64,000 nucleotides of DNA, from assembly GCF_963677725.1 (NCBI RefSeq), contig NZ_OY782507.1, positions 868,001-932,000 on the forward strand. The letters run 5' to 3'. Origin of the DNA: an uncultured Cohaesibacter sp. Its GTDB lineage: Bacteria; Pseudomonadota; Alphaproteobacteria; Rhizobiales; Cohaesibacteraceae. The position numbers and the translations under genes were made by a program. Below, piece after piece: positions 8,034 through 16,440 of this stretch (the stretch's first letter is position 1; every line of letters starts with the position of its first letter). The notes below the pieces were generated by a model. That model did no database searches. It was not told the DNA's origin and saw nothing but the letters and a program-made list of their open reading frames with translations.

Positions 8034-9745
8034 AAATCTTGATGAAAGTCCTCTCCCTTTATTGGCGCCACTATCCCAACTGGTTTCTGTGGGGACTGTT
8101 GATCGGGCTGGTGGCTGCATTGTCCAGCATTGCCCTGATGGCCACTGCGGGCTGGTATCTTGGCGCGACCGCCTTGTCGGGCCTTAGCGGCGCCAGTGTG
8201 GCGCTGGCCTTCAATACCCTTTATCCCGGCTTTCTCATTCGATCCGCCGCTCTCACCCGCACCTTTGGACGATATGGGGAGCGCGTGATCACCCATGACG
8301 CGACCTTCCGATTCATTGCCCGACTGCGGCTCTATGTGTTTGATGGCATCTCGCAACTGTCTTTCCGACGCTTGCGGGATTTCCGCTCGGGGGAATTGCT
8401 GGCGCGTTTGACAGCAGATATTGATGCGCTTGATGGCATCTATTTGAAGATCGTGTTGCCGCTGCTAAGTGCCGTGCTCTCGACGCTGGTGGTGCTGGTG
8501 GCGTTGCATGCGATCAATGGTCCGATGGGACTGGTGGTTGGCGGCATTTTGCTCTTGGCGCTGATTTTGCTGCCTTGGCAGGCCGGACGGGTCGGTGTTG
8601 GTCTTGGCCGGCGCATTGCCTTTTCATCGGAAGCCTTGCGGCTTCGTTACATCGATTTGTTGCGCGGTCAGGTCGAACTGATCATGGCGGGAAGACTGGC
8701 CGATCAGGTGACCGCAATTCAACGGGCCGCTGATCGCATTCATGGCTTGCAGGATCAATTGGCCAAGCACGATCTGATCGGCCGCGCGCTGATCAACCTG
8801 GCGGGTGGCGCGGCTCTGGTGGCGGTGCTGCTGACCGGGGCCTATGCCTACGAACGGGAGGCCATTTCAGGGTCGGTCTTGCTCATGGCGGTGCTGGCGA
8901 CCTTGGCGCTGACCGAATTGCTGGCACCGATCCGCCGCGGCCTGTTGCAGATTGGCAAGACCATTTATGCAGGTCAACGCATCCTGCCGCTGGTTGCCGA
9001 GCCGCTCAAAGACGAAAGCACCGACTTGAGCGATCATGGCCCGATCCTTCTGGAACTCAGTCGGGTGGATTTCGCCTATTCTGACAAAGCAGCTTTGATC
9101 TTTTCCGACTTTTCCCTCACCCTGCGGTCCGGCGAGGCGATTGGCGTTGTTGGCGCGTCGGGAGCCGGCAAGTCAACGCTGCTTGGGCTGGTTTCCGGCT
9201 TGCTGGATCCTCTCTGTGGTCGGATCCGGCTTGACTATGAAGACGGGCGCGCGGCCCATTTGCAGCCACGGATCGGACTTCTGACCCAACGCACCGAATT
9301 GTTCCGGGAGTCGCTTGCATTCAATCTGCGCATTGCCGACCCTTCTGTCAGTGACGAAGTGCTAAGCGCAACGTTGCAAAAGGCTCAGTTGGGCAAGGTT
9401 CTGGACCGCTCCGAAACAGGACTGGGCCAGACGCTGGGCGATGATGGCCTTGGGCTGTCAGGTGGCGAAAGCCGCCGTCTGGCCCTGTCGCGGCTTTTGC
9501 TTTTCAGACCGGAGCTATGGCTGCTTGACGAGGTCACCGAAGGGCTCGACAGCCAGACGGCGGCTGCAATCCTGTCAGTCTTGCGCGCGGAAACCGCAGA
9601 CAAGGCGCTGCTGTTCGTCACCCACAAGCGTTCGGAGGCTGAACTGGCTGATCGTCTTCTGGTCATGCATGAGGATCGCCCCCCTCAATTGGTCAGCCGG
9701 GCAGATCAGCAAAGCTGGGAGCAGATCGTAGGGAGCTTACGCTAA
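8030..9745 (+). CDS. cydC: Thiol reductant ABC exporter subunit CydC
   Basis: A 571-residue partner of CydD with the same layout: six helices (about 15-310) with the CydC-typical early segment ALMATAGWYLGATALSG and IRSAALTRTFGRYGERV, then an ATPase domain with GASGAGKST (about 375), LSGGESRRLALSRLLL (about 476) and LWLLDEVTEGLD (about 497). It overlaps cydD by four bases, implying translational coupling. Normally cydAB (cytochrome bd) lies next to these genes; here the next gene is an unrelated CoA transferase over 300 bases away. Confidence 0.92.
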   Translation: MKILMKVLSLYWRHYPNWFLWGLLIGLVAALSSIALMATAGWYLGATALSGLSGASVALAFNTLYPGFLIRSAALTRTFGRYGERVITHDATFRFIARLRLYVFDGISQLSFRRLRDFRSGELLARLTADIDALDGIYLKIVLPLLSAVLSTLVVLVALHAINGPMGLVVGGILLLALILLPWQAGRVGVGLGRRIAFSSEALRLRYIDLLRGQVELIMAGRLADQVTAIQRAADRIHGLQDQLAKHDLIGRALINLAGGAALVAVLLTGAYAYEREAISGSVLLMAVLATLALTELLAPIRRGLLQIGKTIYAGQRILPLVAEPLKDESTDLSDHGPILLELSRVDFAYSDKAALIFSDFSLTLRSGEAIGVVGASGAGKSTLLGLVSGLLDPLCGRIRLDYEDGRAAHLQPRIGLLTQRTELFRESLAFNLRIADPSVSDEVLSATLQKAQLGKVLDRSETGLGQTLGDDGLGLSGGESRRLALSRLLLFRPELWLLDEVTEGLDSQTAAAILSVLRAETADKALLFVTHKRSEAELADRLLVMHEDRPPQLVSRADQQSWEQIVGSLR

Positions 9746-10063
9746 GGCACCTCCCTCGGCCTGCCTGTCCGGGTGACATCGGGCAGAGCATCAAATGCCA
9801 TCACTCTGACAGCGCAAAGCGCAACAATCTATATGTGTCTCGATTTACAGCAAATCGACGCGCGATTCCCTGCCCGTCAGAAGGAACATTGATTCATCCC
9901 AAAACGCCCAAAAAAACGCCAATCTTTCCTCACAAATGTTGGCCTTTCGGACGCCTGACAGGCTCATTTTTCTCTTTTGGTCCGATAGGGAAACCCAAAT
10001 CCCGGTGTTATACTTTTGTTCGAAGCAAGACCATCGATCCGTTTCAGGGATGAGGAACCGGGT
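9746..10063. other. Intergenic region cydC to CoA transferase
   Basis: This 318-base region holds no credible gene. A weak GC-rich inverted repeat (CTGCC...GGGCAG near 9760-9785) follows cydC without a T-run. A TGTTATAC sequence near 10006-10013 could be a -10 element for the downstream gene, but no matching -35 is seen. Confidence 0.5.
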
Positions 10064-11386
10064 ATGTCCAGTTTTGAAGCGCTCTATCAGGCTAAGCTGA
10101 CCACGCCGACCAAAGCAGTGGAAGCCATCAAAGACCATATGAATCTAATCATGGGATCAGGTGCCGGTCAGCCTCTGGCCTTGATGAAGGCTGTCGGTGA
10201 ACGTGCGCGCACTGGAGCTTTTGCCCGTCTCAATGTCTACTATCTGCATGGCCATGACGAGCATTTGAATACGATCTTCACGGAAGATACGATTCCTTTC
10301 GTCAAGCCTCATCCGCTGTTCATGTCCCGCTCCGATCGTGAGTTGGCCCGCCGGGGCCATGAGAAAGGCGAGGAATGGGTTCATTTCGTTCCTTGCATGT
10401 TCCATCAGGCAGGACGCCTGCTGACCGAACATGTGCGACCTGACGTGCATATCGTGACCGTGTCGCCAATGGATAAGTCTGGTCACTTCTCCCTTGGCAC
10501 CAACCCCGATGTGTCGGTCAGTGTAATCCGCAAGGCCAGACATGTGATTGTTGAAGTCAATCCGCAAATGCCGCGGACATTTGGCGAATGTTTGGTCCAT
10601 GTCAATGACGTGGACCAAGTGGTCGAATATGACCATCCCCTGATGGAATATGAGGTGGAAAGCGGCTCCCAAGTGGATGAAACGATCGGCAAACTGATTG
10701 CCGAACAAATTCAGGATGGCGCGACAATCCAGATGGGAATTGGCGCGGTTCCGGACGCGGCCATGCGGTTCCTTGGTGACAAGAATGATCTCGGCCTGCA
10801 TTCGGAACTTTTCTCGCCCGCCATGGCAAGCTTGATCAAGCAAGGCATCATCAATGGACGCAAGAAGACCTTCCTGCCACACAAACATGTCTACACGCTG
10901 GCTTTGGGCAATCGCGAGATGTTCGACTTCATGGATGATAACCCGTCCATTGTTGGCTATCCGGCGTCCTTTACCAACAGCCCGAAAAACATTCGCCAGA
11001 ATAAAGGCATGATTTCGGTGAATGCGGCCATCGAGATGGATCTGAGCGGTCAGATCAATTCGGAAATGGTTGGCGGCTTGCAGTTTTCCGGCACGGGCGG
11101 TCAGCTCGACTTCTTGCGCGGTGCCTATGCATCGGAGGGCGGCAAGTCGTTCCTCGCTCTGCATTCCACGGCGAAGGATGACAGGGTGTCGCGGATCGTG
11201 CCGAAACTGGAGAATTGCGCAGTGACGGGACCGCGCATGGAAGTAATGAATGTGGTGACTGAATATGGTGTCGCCGAATTGAAGGGCAAATGCATGCAGC
11301 GGCGGGCCGCCGCTCTGATTGAGATTGCCCATCCGAAATTCCGCGAGGACCTGCGCGCAGCGGCTCGCAAATCGAACCTGCTTTAG
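10064..11386 (+). CDS. Acetyl-CoA hydrolase/CoA-transferase family protein
   Basis: A 440-residue member of the class I CoA-transferase/acetyl-CoA hydrolase family, close to 4-hydroxybutyrate/butyryl-CoA:acetate CoA-transferases. The N-terminal half has GSGAGQPLALMKAVGERA; the C-terminal half has ATIQMGIGAVPDAAMRFL, LHSELFSPAMASLI and the family's GTGGQLDFLRGAY...VTEYGVAELKGK block. In this family an active-site Glu forms the glutamyl-CoA intermediate, probably in the LHSELFS segment. The ATG at 10064 follows GAGGA; an upstream ATG at 10016 lacks a site. It is likely a cytosolic enzyme moving CoA between short-chain acids. A paralogue of another subclass lies just downstream. Confidence 0.85.
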   Translation: MSSFEALYQAKLTTPTKAVEAIKDHMNLIMGSGAGQPLALMKAVGERARTGAFARLNVYYLHGHDEHLNTIFTEDTIPFVKPHPLFMSRSDRELARRGHEKGEEWVHFVPCMFHQAGRLLTEHVRPDVHIVTVSPMDKSGHFSLGTNPDVSVSVIRKARHVIVEVNPQMPRTFGECLVHVNDVDQVVEYDHPLMEYEVESGSQVDETIGKLIAEQIQDGATIQMGIGAVPDAAMRFLGDKNDLGLHSELFSPAMASLIKQGIINGRKKTFLPHKHVYTLALGNREMFDFMDDNPSIVGYPASFTNSPKNIRQNKGMISVNAAIEMDLSGQINSEMVGGLQFSGTGGQLDFLRGAYASEGGKSFLALHSTAKDDRVSRIVPKLENCAVTGPRMEVMNVVTEYGVAELKGKCMQRRAAALIEIAHPKFREDLRAAARKSNLL

Positions 11387-11738
11387 GATCAAAGAAAACT
11401 CATGTCGGTGACAGTGACAGCAACAGCGCATGCGCAGTTTGCAAGGATCAATGAGAGACACGCCGGACTGCCGATCGGGCATGACCATGGTGCGGTCCTC
11501 GCCTTGATCAATCGCACCGACCAATCAATCGGGGCAGCTTTTATCGAGGCTGCCCCTCACCTGTCCCACTCGAACGCAAGAAACACTGCTCAAGAGATCA
11601 GACTTTCACTTCAAACTATCAAATTTGCTTTGGGAACTTTCCTCTGCTCGATCACGCATATCGGGAACCAAGCACTGGAAATGACCCTCGAATTCGTTGC
11701 TCGACCAAGAGCAACAGCTTAACAGGAGAAAAAGACGA
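11387..11738. other. Intergenic region between the two CoA transferases
   Basis: The region is 352 bases. A 106-codon frame (11402-11722) begins 16 bases after the previous stop but has no ribosome site and no protein-like composition, so I do not call it. A hairpin lies at 11531-11556. The last 100 bases are AT-rich and probably hold the promoter of the strongly codon-biased gene that follows. Confidence 0.5.
11531..11556. repeat. Intergenic hairpin
   Basis: GGGGCAGC and GCTGCCCC form a perfect eight-base stem around a ten-base loop. No T-run follows on either strand, so termination is not assured. Confidence 0.4.
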
Positions 11739-13331
11739 ATGGGTATGTATGGAACACTGGAAGAACGCATCCGCTGTCCGTTCCTAATGAACAAGGTCAA
11801 GAAGGTCGAGGAAGTCCTCCCGATGTTCAAAGACGGCATGAACCTTGGCTGGTCCGGCTTTACCCCAGCCGGTTACCCTAAAGCGATTCCTATTGCTCTT
11901 GCTGACCATGTTGAAGAAAACAATCTTCAGGGCAAACTGCGCTTCAACCTGTTTATCGGTGCATCTGTTGGTGCAGAGACCGAAGACCGTTGGGCAAGCC
12001 TCGACATGATCGACCGTCGCTGGCCTTACCAGACCGGTAAAAACATCGCCAAGGCCATCAACGAAGGCCGCATCCGGATGGGTGACAAACACTTGTCCCT
12101 GTTCGCGCAGGATCTGGCCTATGGTTACTACACCAAGGACACCCAGTCCGGTAAACTTGATCTGGCGATCATCGAAGTGTCTGGCATCACCGAAGATGGT
12201 GGCCTCATTCCTTCCGCTTCGGTTGGTGTGATCCCTGAAATCGTACAGACCTGCGAAAACATCATCATCGAAGTCAACACTGCGATGCCTAGCTTTGAAG
12301 GTATGCATGACGTGATGGTTCTGCATGCGCCTCCACATCGTGAAATCATCGGCATCACCAAAGCTGACAGCCGCATCGGCTCCACCTACGTGCCTTGCGA
12401 TCCTTCCAAGATCGTTGCAATCGTAGAGTCTGAATATACCGACAAGGGCCGTGCGCTCGGCGGAGCTGACGACAATTCAGTCGCTATTGCCAACCATCTG
12501 CTCGACTTCTTCGGTGCTGAAGTGAAAGCTGGCCGTCTGCCTGGCAACCTGCTGCCTCTGCAGTCCGGTGTGGGCTCCATTGCCAACGCTGTTGTGTCTG
12601 GTCTGGCCAATGGTCCTTTCTATGATCTGTCGGTTTATACCGAGGTTCTTCAGGACGGTATGCTGGATCTGTTCGACTCCGGACGTCTGCAACGTGCATC
12701 TGCCTGCTCGCTTTCCCTTTCGGAAAAAGAAGGCATGCCACGCTTCATTAAAAACCGTGAGATGTATCAGGACAAAATCGTTCTGCGTCCATTGTCGATC
12801 TCCAACAACCCTGAGGTTGCTCGTCGTCTCGGCGTTATCGCCATGAACACGCCGATTGAAATCGACATGTATGGCCACGCAAACTCGACCCTGATCAACG
12901 GTACCCGTATCGTCAATGGTATCGGTGGTTCGGGCGACTTCCTGCGCTCTGGCTTCCTGAAGATCATGCATACCCCATCCAGCCGTCCAACCAAAACCGA
13001 TCCGACCGGTATCAGCTGCATCGTGCCGCACGCTCAGCATATTGACCATACCGAACACGATCTGGACATCGTTGTAACCGAACAGGGTCTGGCTGACCTT
13101 CGTGGTCTGTCTCCTCGTGACCGTGCACATGCCATCATCAACAATTGTGCGCATCCGGACTACAAAGACATCCTGAACGAATATTTCAACAAGGCTGAAA
13201 AAGACTGCCTGTCTCGCGGCGTTGGCCACGAGCCACAGCTTTGGGATTGCGTCTTCAAAATGCAGCTGAACAATGCCCTGAACGGCACCATGAAGATCAA
13301 CAACTGGGACGTTAAACTCGACCTTCTCTAA
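11739..13331 (+). CDS. Succinyl-CoA:acetate-type CoA-transferase (acetyl-CoA hydrolase family)
   Basis: A 530-residue protein of the ScpC/AarC/Ach1 subclass, which is longer than the upstream paralogue. Recognisable segments are MNLGWSGFTPAGYPKAIPIALADH near the N-terminus, the central LPLQSGVGSIANAVVSGL, and GSGDFLRSGFLKIMHTPS...DIVVTEQGLADLRGLSPRDRA near the C-terminus. It would exchange CoA between succinate, acetate or propionate, or act in an acetate-producing bypass. The ATG at 11739 follows AGGAGA; ATG at 11745 is an alternative. Codon use differs from the neighbours: CGT, GGT, CTG, AAC and GAC dominate, the mark of a highly expressed gene. Confidence 0.88.
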   Translation: MGMYGTLEERIRCPFLMNKVKKVEEVLPMFKDGMNLGWSGFTPAGYPKAIPIALADHVEENNLQGKLRFNLFIGASVGAETEDRWASLDMIDRRWPYQTGKNIAKAINEGRIRMGDKHLSLFAQDLAYGYYTKDTQSGKLDLAIIEVSGITEDGGLIPSASVGVIPEIVQTCENIIIEVNTAMPSFEGMHDVMVLHAPPHREIIGITKADSRIGSTYVPCDPSKIVAIVESEYTDKGRALGGADDNSVAIANHLLDFFGAEVKAGRLPGNLLPLQSGVGSIANAVVSGLANGPFYDLSVYTEVLQDGMLDLFDSGRLQRASACSLSLSEKEGMPRFIKNREMYQDKIVLRPLSISNNPEVARRLGVIAMNTPIEIDMYGHANSTLINGTRIVNGIGGSGDFLRSGFLKIMHTPSSRPTKTDPTGISCIVPHAQHIDHTEHDLDIVVTEQGLADLRGLSPRDRAHAIINNCAHPDYKDILNEYFNKAEKDCLSRGVGHEPQLWDCVFKMQLNNALNGTMKINNWDVKLDLL

Positions 13332-13347
13332 TCGAGATCTTTCCCGG

Positions 13348-13371
13348 TGATGAGCCTCAAATGGCTCATCA
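13348..13371 (+). terminator. Hairpin after the CoA-transferase gene
   Basis: TGATGAGCC and GGCTCATCA form a nine-base stem with a six-base loop 17 bases after the stop. Only TTTC follows, so it probably acts with the stronger terminator 17 bases further on. Confidence 0.5.
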
Positions 13372-13387
13372 TTTCAGCATCTATCAA

Positions 13388-13418
13388 GGGCGGGTACTTC
13401 GGGATCTGCCCTTTTTTT
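13388..13418 (+). terminator. Intrinsic terminator with UUCG tetraloop
   Basis: GGGCGGGTAC, loop TTCG, GGATCTGCCC, then seven T. The stem is ten base pairs with two G-U wobbles and one mismatch. It is a classic terminator 57 bases after the CoA-transferase stop. Confidence 0.85.
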
Positions 13419-13501
13419 GTTTAAAGTGATGCTCAATCCCACTTTAAGACGGTGCAAAAAAGTGAGTCCGATCAGGGGGATGGCGGCCACTTTAAACAGT
13501 T

Positions 13502-13606
13502 TGATTCCGGCAGTTAAGAGAATGATTCCGCGTCTTCATCTGTTGATTCAACTGGCTGAGACTTTGATTCAGTTGCTTGAGAAACTGATTCAGACACCCA
13601 GGAAAA
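13502..13606. repeat. Five tandem 21-base units beginning TGATTC
   Basis: TGATTC recurs at 13502, 13523, 13544, 13565 and 13586, exactly every 21 bases; the remaining 15 bases of each unit are only loosely alike (for example ACTGGCTGAGACT and GTTGCTTGAGAAA). Read in one frame it gives a Leu/Ile-rich heptad pattern, but no gene start supports translation. Confidence 0.7.
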
Positions 13607-13766
13607 CGGGCCCGCTGACTTCCTTTGCCGAGTGTGCGCTTTTGTCTCTTGTGGCGATGCTTCAGGTATTATATTTTAATATTCGAATATTAGTTATTTC
13701 TAATTTTATATGGCATTTGTCGTCAATGCTGGCTGACAATGATCGCTGCAATCGGAGGAGATTTGC

Positions 13767-14984
13767 ATGGCCTTTCGTCGTGATCTCAAGGACAGTTATA
13801 GCCCCCTGCTCTTTCTCGCCTCGCTCGGTTCTGGTGGGGCTTTGGTTTCGGTTTTCATGTTCCTGATGTTCATGGTGCCGCATAAGGGGCGACCATTGGC
13901 AACCTATCAGGACTGGATGACGGCCTTCCTGTCCGATCAGATCGCCTACAAAATCATGATCCCGATTGCGCTTATCGGCATTGCCTATTTCGCCTATCTG
14001 CATGTGCGGACGCTTGTCTGGAATATTTCCGAGTTCCGCACCTTTCGTGCCAGCCCGGCCTATGAGGCGTTCGTTGCGTCAAACAACGGCATTCAATTGA
14101 TGGCGATCCCGCTGACCCTGGCCATGACACTCAATGGTGGCTTCATTGTCGGAGCGGTCTTTGTGCCGGGTCTTTGGAGCCTGTCCGAATATCTCTTCCC
14201 GGCGGCACTGGTCGGCTTTGGCGTGATCGGTTTTTACACCATGAAGATCTTTTCCCGCTTCATGGTCAATGCATTGGTGCACGGGCATTTTGATTGCGAG
14301 CAAAACAACAGTCTGGCACAGATGCTGTCGGTCTTCGCCATGTCGATGGTCGGGGTTGGATTTTCGTCAGCTGCCGCCATGAGCCACGTTAAAGAGACAG
14401 CTACCATCGGCTATATCGGCGCCAATCTGTTCTTTGCTGCGGCAATTGTCTTTGGTGTGATCAAGCTGATCCTTGGTTTCCGCTCGATGATGCAGAACGG
14501 GATCAATCAGGAAACCACACCGACCCTCTGGATCGTCATACCGATACTCACTGTCATCGGTATCGGCTTGTTCCGTCTCACCAAGGGACTTGAGCATAAT
14601 TTCGGTGCAGAGGCTGACCCGGCAGGCATCTTTGCGCTGCTGACCGCACTGATCTCAACACAGGCGGTGTTTGGTATGATTGGCTATGCCATCATGAAGC
14701 AGGTCGGCTATTTCGAACGGTTCGTTTCCGGACCGGAGAAATCGCCCGGCTCGCTGGCCCTGATCTGCCCGGGCATCGCTGCAGTGGTGATGGCCAACTT
14801 CTTCATCAATTGGGGACTGGTGGGTGTCGGTATCATCGACAAGTTCTCGATTGCCTATTTCCTTCTCTATGTCCCGGTCGTGTGGCTACAGATCAAGACT
14901 TTTCTGGTGTTGTTCCGCCTGACAAGCAAACTGCTGCATGCGGACAAGTCGCTTTCCAAACCCACGCCTGCTCCGGCGGAGTGA
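13767..14984 (+). CDS. Polytopic membrane protein, possibly TsoY family
   Basis: A 405-residue protein with about ten hydrophobic helices. It starts with SLGSGGALVSVFMFLMFMVPHKG, which resembles the TsoY-type membrane (seleno)protein family and, more distantly, TDT-like channels; I am not certain of the family. Conserved-looking features are GSGG in helix 1, a YxxWMTAFL segment, VNALVHGHFDCEQNNSLAQML in the middle, and PGIAAVVMANFFINWGLV near the end. GGAGGAG stands seven bases before the ATG. It is a single-gene unit closed by a strong terminator. No function is known to me. Confidence 0.7.
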   Translation: MAFRRDLKDSYSPLLFLASLGSGGALVSVFMFLMFMVPHKGRPLATYQDWMTAFLSDQIAYKIMIPIALIGIAYFAYLHVRTLVWNISEFRTFRASPAYEAFVASNNGIQLMAIPLTLAMTLNGGFIVGAVFVPGLWSLSEYLFPAALVGFGVIGFYTMKIFSRFMVNALVHGHFDCEQNNSLAQMLSVFAMSMVGVGFSSAAAMSHVKETATIGYIGANLFFAAAIVFGVIKLILGFRSMMQNGINQETTPTLWIVIPILTVIGIGLFRLTKGLEHNFGAEADPAGIFALLTALISTQAVFGMIGYAIMKQVGYFERFVSGPEKSPGSLALICPGIAAVVMANFFINWGLVGVGIIDKFSIAYFLLYVPVVWLQIKTFLVLFRLTSKLLHADKSLSKPTPAPAE

Positions 14985-15450
14985 CCTTCTCCCTCTCGGT
15001 CTGATAAGCCTAACAGCCTGCCCCCCGTGATGCTCTGGCATTGCGGGGACTTTTTTGCGCGCCATCGCATCCCGGCATGGTGAACAAAGTCTTGCGCGAA
15101 AGAAGTAAATGGCTCGCTTGGCTTTATGTCACATTAAGGCTGGGCGGCAGAAGTGGTTGATAGTCTTCTTTTCTTTTCCCTCTTGAGGTATCGCTTCATC
15201 CGGGTGCATCCGGGCATCATCCTTAACAAAGGCTTTCATAGATAGATTAACGCCCGAGAATGCATCGGCTTTACAGGGCTTTGAAAAGGCGCGATTGACA
15301 CCCAGTTTCGCCGCCCTCCCTTGATGGCCGTCTTTTCTGCTCTCACGGTTAAGAGAAATTAAAAGATTGGTTCCAAAAGCCCAATAGTTTCAAAGCTCTT
15401 ATTTAAAACCGGCACCTACGATCAACCCTCTGTATCCAAGGAGGGTGATT
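14985..15450. other. Intergenic region before the BTLCP gene
   Basis: The first 70 bases hold the terminator of the membrane-protein gene. The remaining 390 bases are of mixed composition with no gene, tRNA or clear repeat that I can see; the promoter of the next gene must lie here. Confidence 0.5.
15023..15056 (+). terminator. Intrinsic terminator
   Basis: CCCCGTGATGC, loop TCTG, GCATTGCGGGG form an eleven-pair stem (two G-U wobbles) followed two bases later by six T. It terminates the membrane-protein gene that stops at 14984. Confidence 0.85.
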
Positions 15451-16107
15451 TTGTTTCGGCTGCATTCACATCGAAACCAATTGCGCATTGTGCAAGCGAT
15501 TCCGCTCGTTGCTGGCCTGATGTTTGGCGCTAGCGATGCTGCGGCCATCGGGGCGACGGATGTGTCCCTATCCGGGCTTGGCATGCGCGTTGTGGATCGC
15601 ACCAGCCCGCCTGCGGGGCATGTTTACTATTGCGCCAGAGAGCCCAGGGCCTGCGCCCGCCATGGTCAAGGGGCTGTCATTCTGACCCAGTCCAGCTGGA
15701 AGCAGCTTGTCAGCATCAATAGCAACGTCAATCACAACATCAAACCCAAGGCTGATGGCCGCATTGATGAATGGTCGGTCTATGTGTCTGCTGGTGATTG
15801 TGAAGATTATGCCCTGACCAAACAGAGGGAACTGCTTAGCCATGGTTGGCCATCTGATGCGCTGCTGGTGACCACAGCTTATCTGCCAGACGGCACCTAT
15901 CATGCTGTGTTGGTGGTGCGGACGGATCGCGGAGAATTTGTACTCGACAATCTCAACCCGCTGATCCTGCCATGGCAAAAGGTTAAATATCGCTGGAACA
16001 AACGTCAGGCGGTGGGCAATCCGCACATATGGCAAACCATCGCCGGTGCGCCCAAGCCACGCGACGGACAATCGGTCGCTCGTTTGAGACCGGCCTTTGA
16101 GAATTAG
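15451..16107 (+). CDS. Transglutaminase-like cysteine peptidase (BTLCP, DUF920)
   Basis: A 218-residue exported protein: a basic N-terminus and hydrophobic segment ending near GASDAAAIG form a signal peptide. The papain-like triad is visible: Cys117 in GDCEDYAL, His151 in YHAVLVV and Asp166 in FVLDNLNPL. This is the bacterial transglutaminase-like cysteine proteinase family, common in Alphaproteobacteria as one- to two-copy periplasmic proteins; LapG-type peptidases are relatives. AAGGAGG at 15438-15444 abuts a GTG at 15445, so the TTG at 15451 (six-base spacing) is the better start. No LapD partner is adjacent. Confidence 0.88.
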   Translation: MFRLHSHRNQLRIVQAIPLVAGLMFGASDAAAIGATDVSLSGLGMRVVDRTSPPAGHVYYCAREPRACARHGQGAVILTQSSWKQLVSINSNVNHNIKPKADGRIDEWSVYVSAGDCEDYALTKQRELLSHGWPSDALLVTTAYLPDGTYHAVLVVRTDRGEFVLDNLNPLILPWQKVKYRWNKRQAVGNPHIWQTIAGAPKPRDGQSVARLRPAFEN

Positions 16108-16440
16108 CCCTATCGATGCCTGAGGATCAGGCTGGGCCGAAAAGTTTGTGGTGCCAAGCATCACTGCCTCCCACTCCCGGAGGATGAAGACAGACCGTGC
16201 GGGGCGCGGTGTCTGGAATATGGACCTTTGGCAAACCAAGCGGAGGAGCCGACAGGATGTCAGGCCATATTCAGGGAGACCAATTGATCTTGAGCCGGAC
16301 GGTTTTACTCACACGCTGTCCCAACTGCCTCCGAAGCCGCCCGCTTCGGAGGCTTTTCTTGTTGCTGCGCATTTGCAAGCCGTGCGGGAAGCCTTATGAA
16401 GGGCAAGATCACTGATCCGAATCGTGGATGGATAAAGGCA
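16108..16440. other. Intergenic region, possible small transcript
   Basis: The region is 333 bases. It has no convincing protein gene (an 83-codon frame at 16148-16399 runs through a terminator stem). It ends in a very strong terminator 220 bases after the preceding stop, which leaves room for a separate small RNA. Confidence 0.4.
16327..16360 (+). terminator. Strong intrinsic terminator
   Basis: GCCTCCGAAGC and GCTTCGGAGGC form a perfect eleven-base stem around CGCCC, followed by TTTTCTT. It is far from the BTLCP stop (220 bases), so it ends either a long 3' UTR or a small RNA. Confidence 0.85.

Larger units (their letters stand above)
13332..13766. other. Intergenic region with two hairpins and a 21-base periodic repeat
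   Basis: These 435 bases hold two hairpins after the CoA transferase (13348-13371 and 13388-13418), ACTTTAAA/TTTAAAGT sequences at 13421-13495, the five-unit repeat at 13502-13606 and then an AT-rich promoter-like stretch before the next gene. A 149-codon frame crossing it (13417-13866) overlaps the start of the next gene and is not called. Confidence 0.6.

Noticed and set aside
10157-11524. 455-codon minus-strand frame
   Set aside because: It is antisense to the CoA transferase at 10064, with His/Arg-rich composition and no known motif.
11402-11722. 106-codon frame between the CoA transferases
   Set aside because: No ribosome binding site, a hairpin in its middle and no protein-like pattern.
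13417-13866. 149-codon frame covering the 21-base repeats
   Set aside because: It overlaps the next gene by 100 bases, begins in the terminator T-run and has no ribosome site; the Leu-rich part only reflects the DNA repeat.
16148-16399. 83-codon frame before the flavoprotein
   Set aside because: It runs through the stem of a strong terminator and has no ribosome site.
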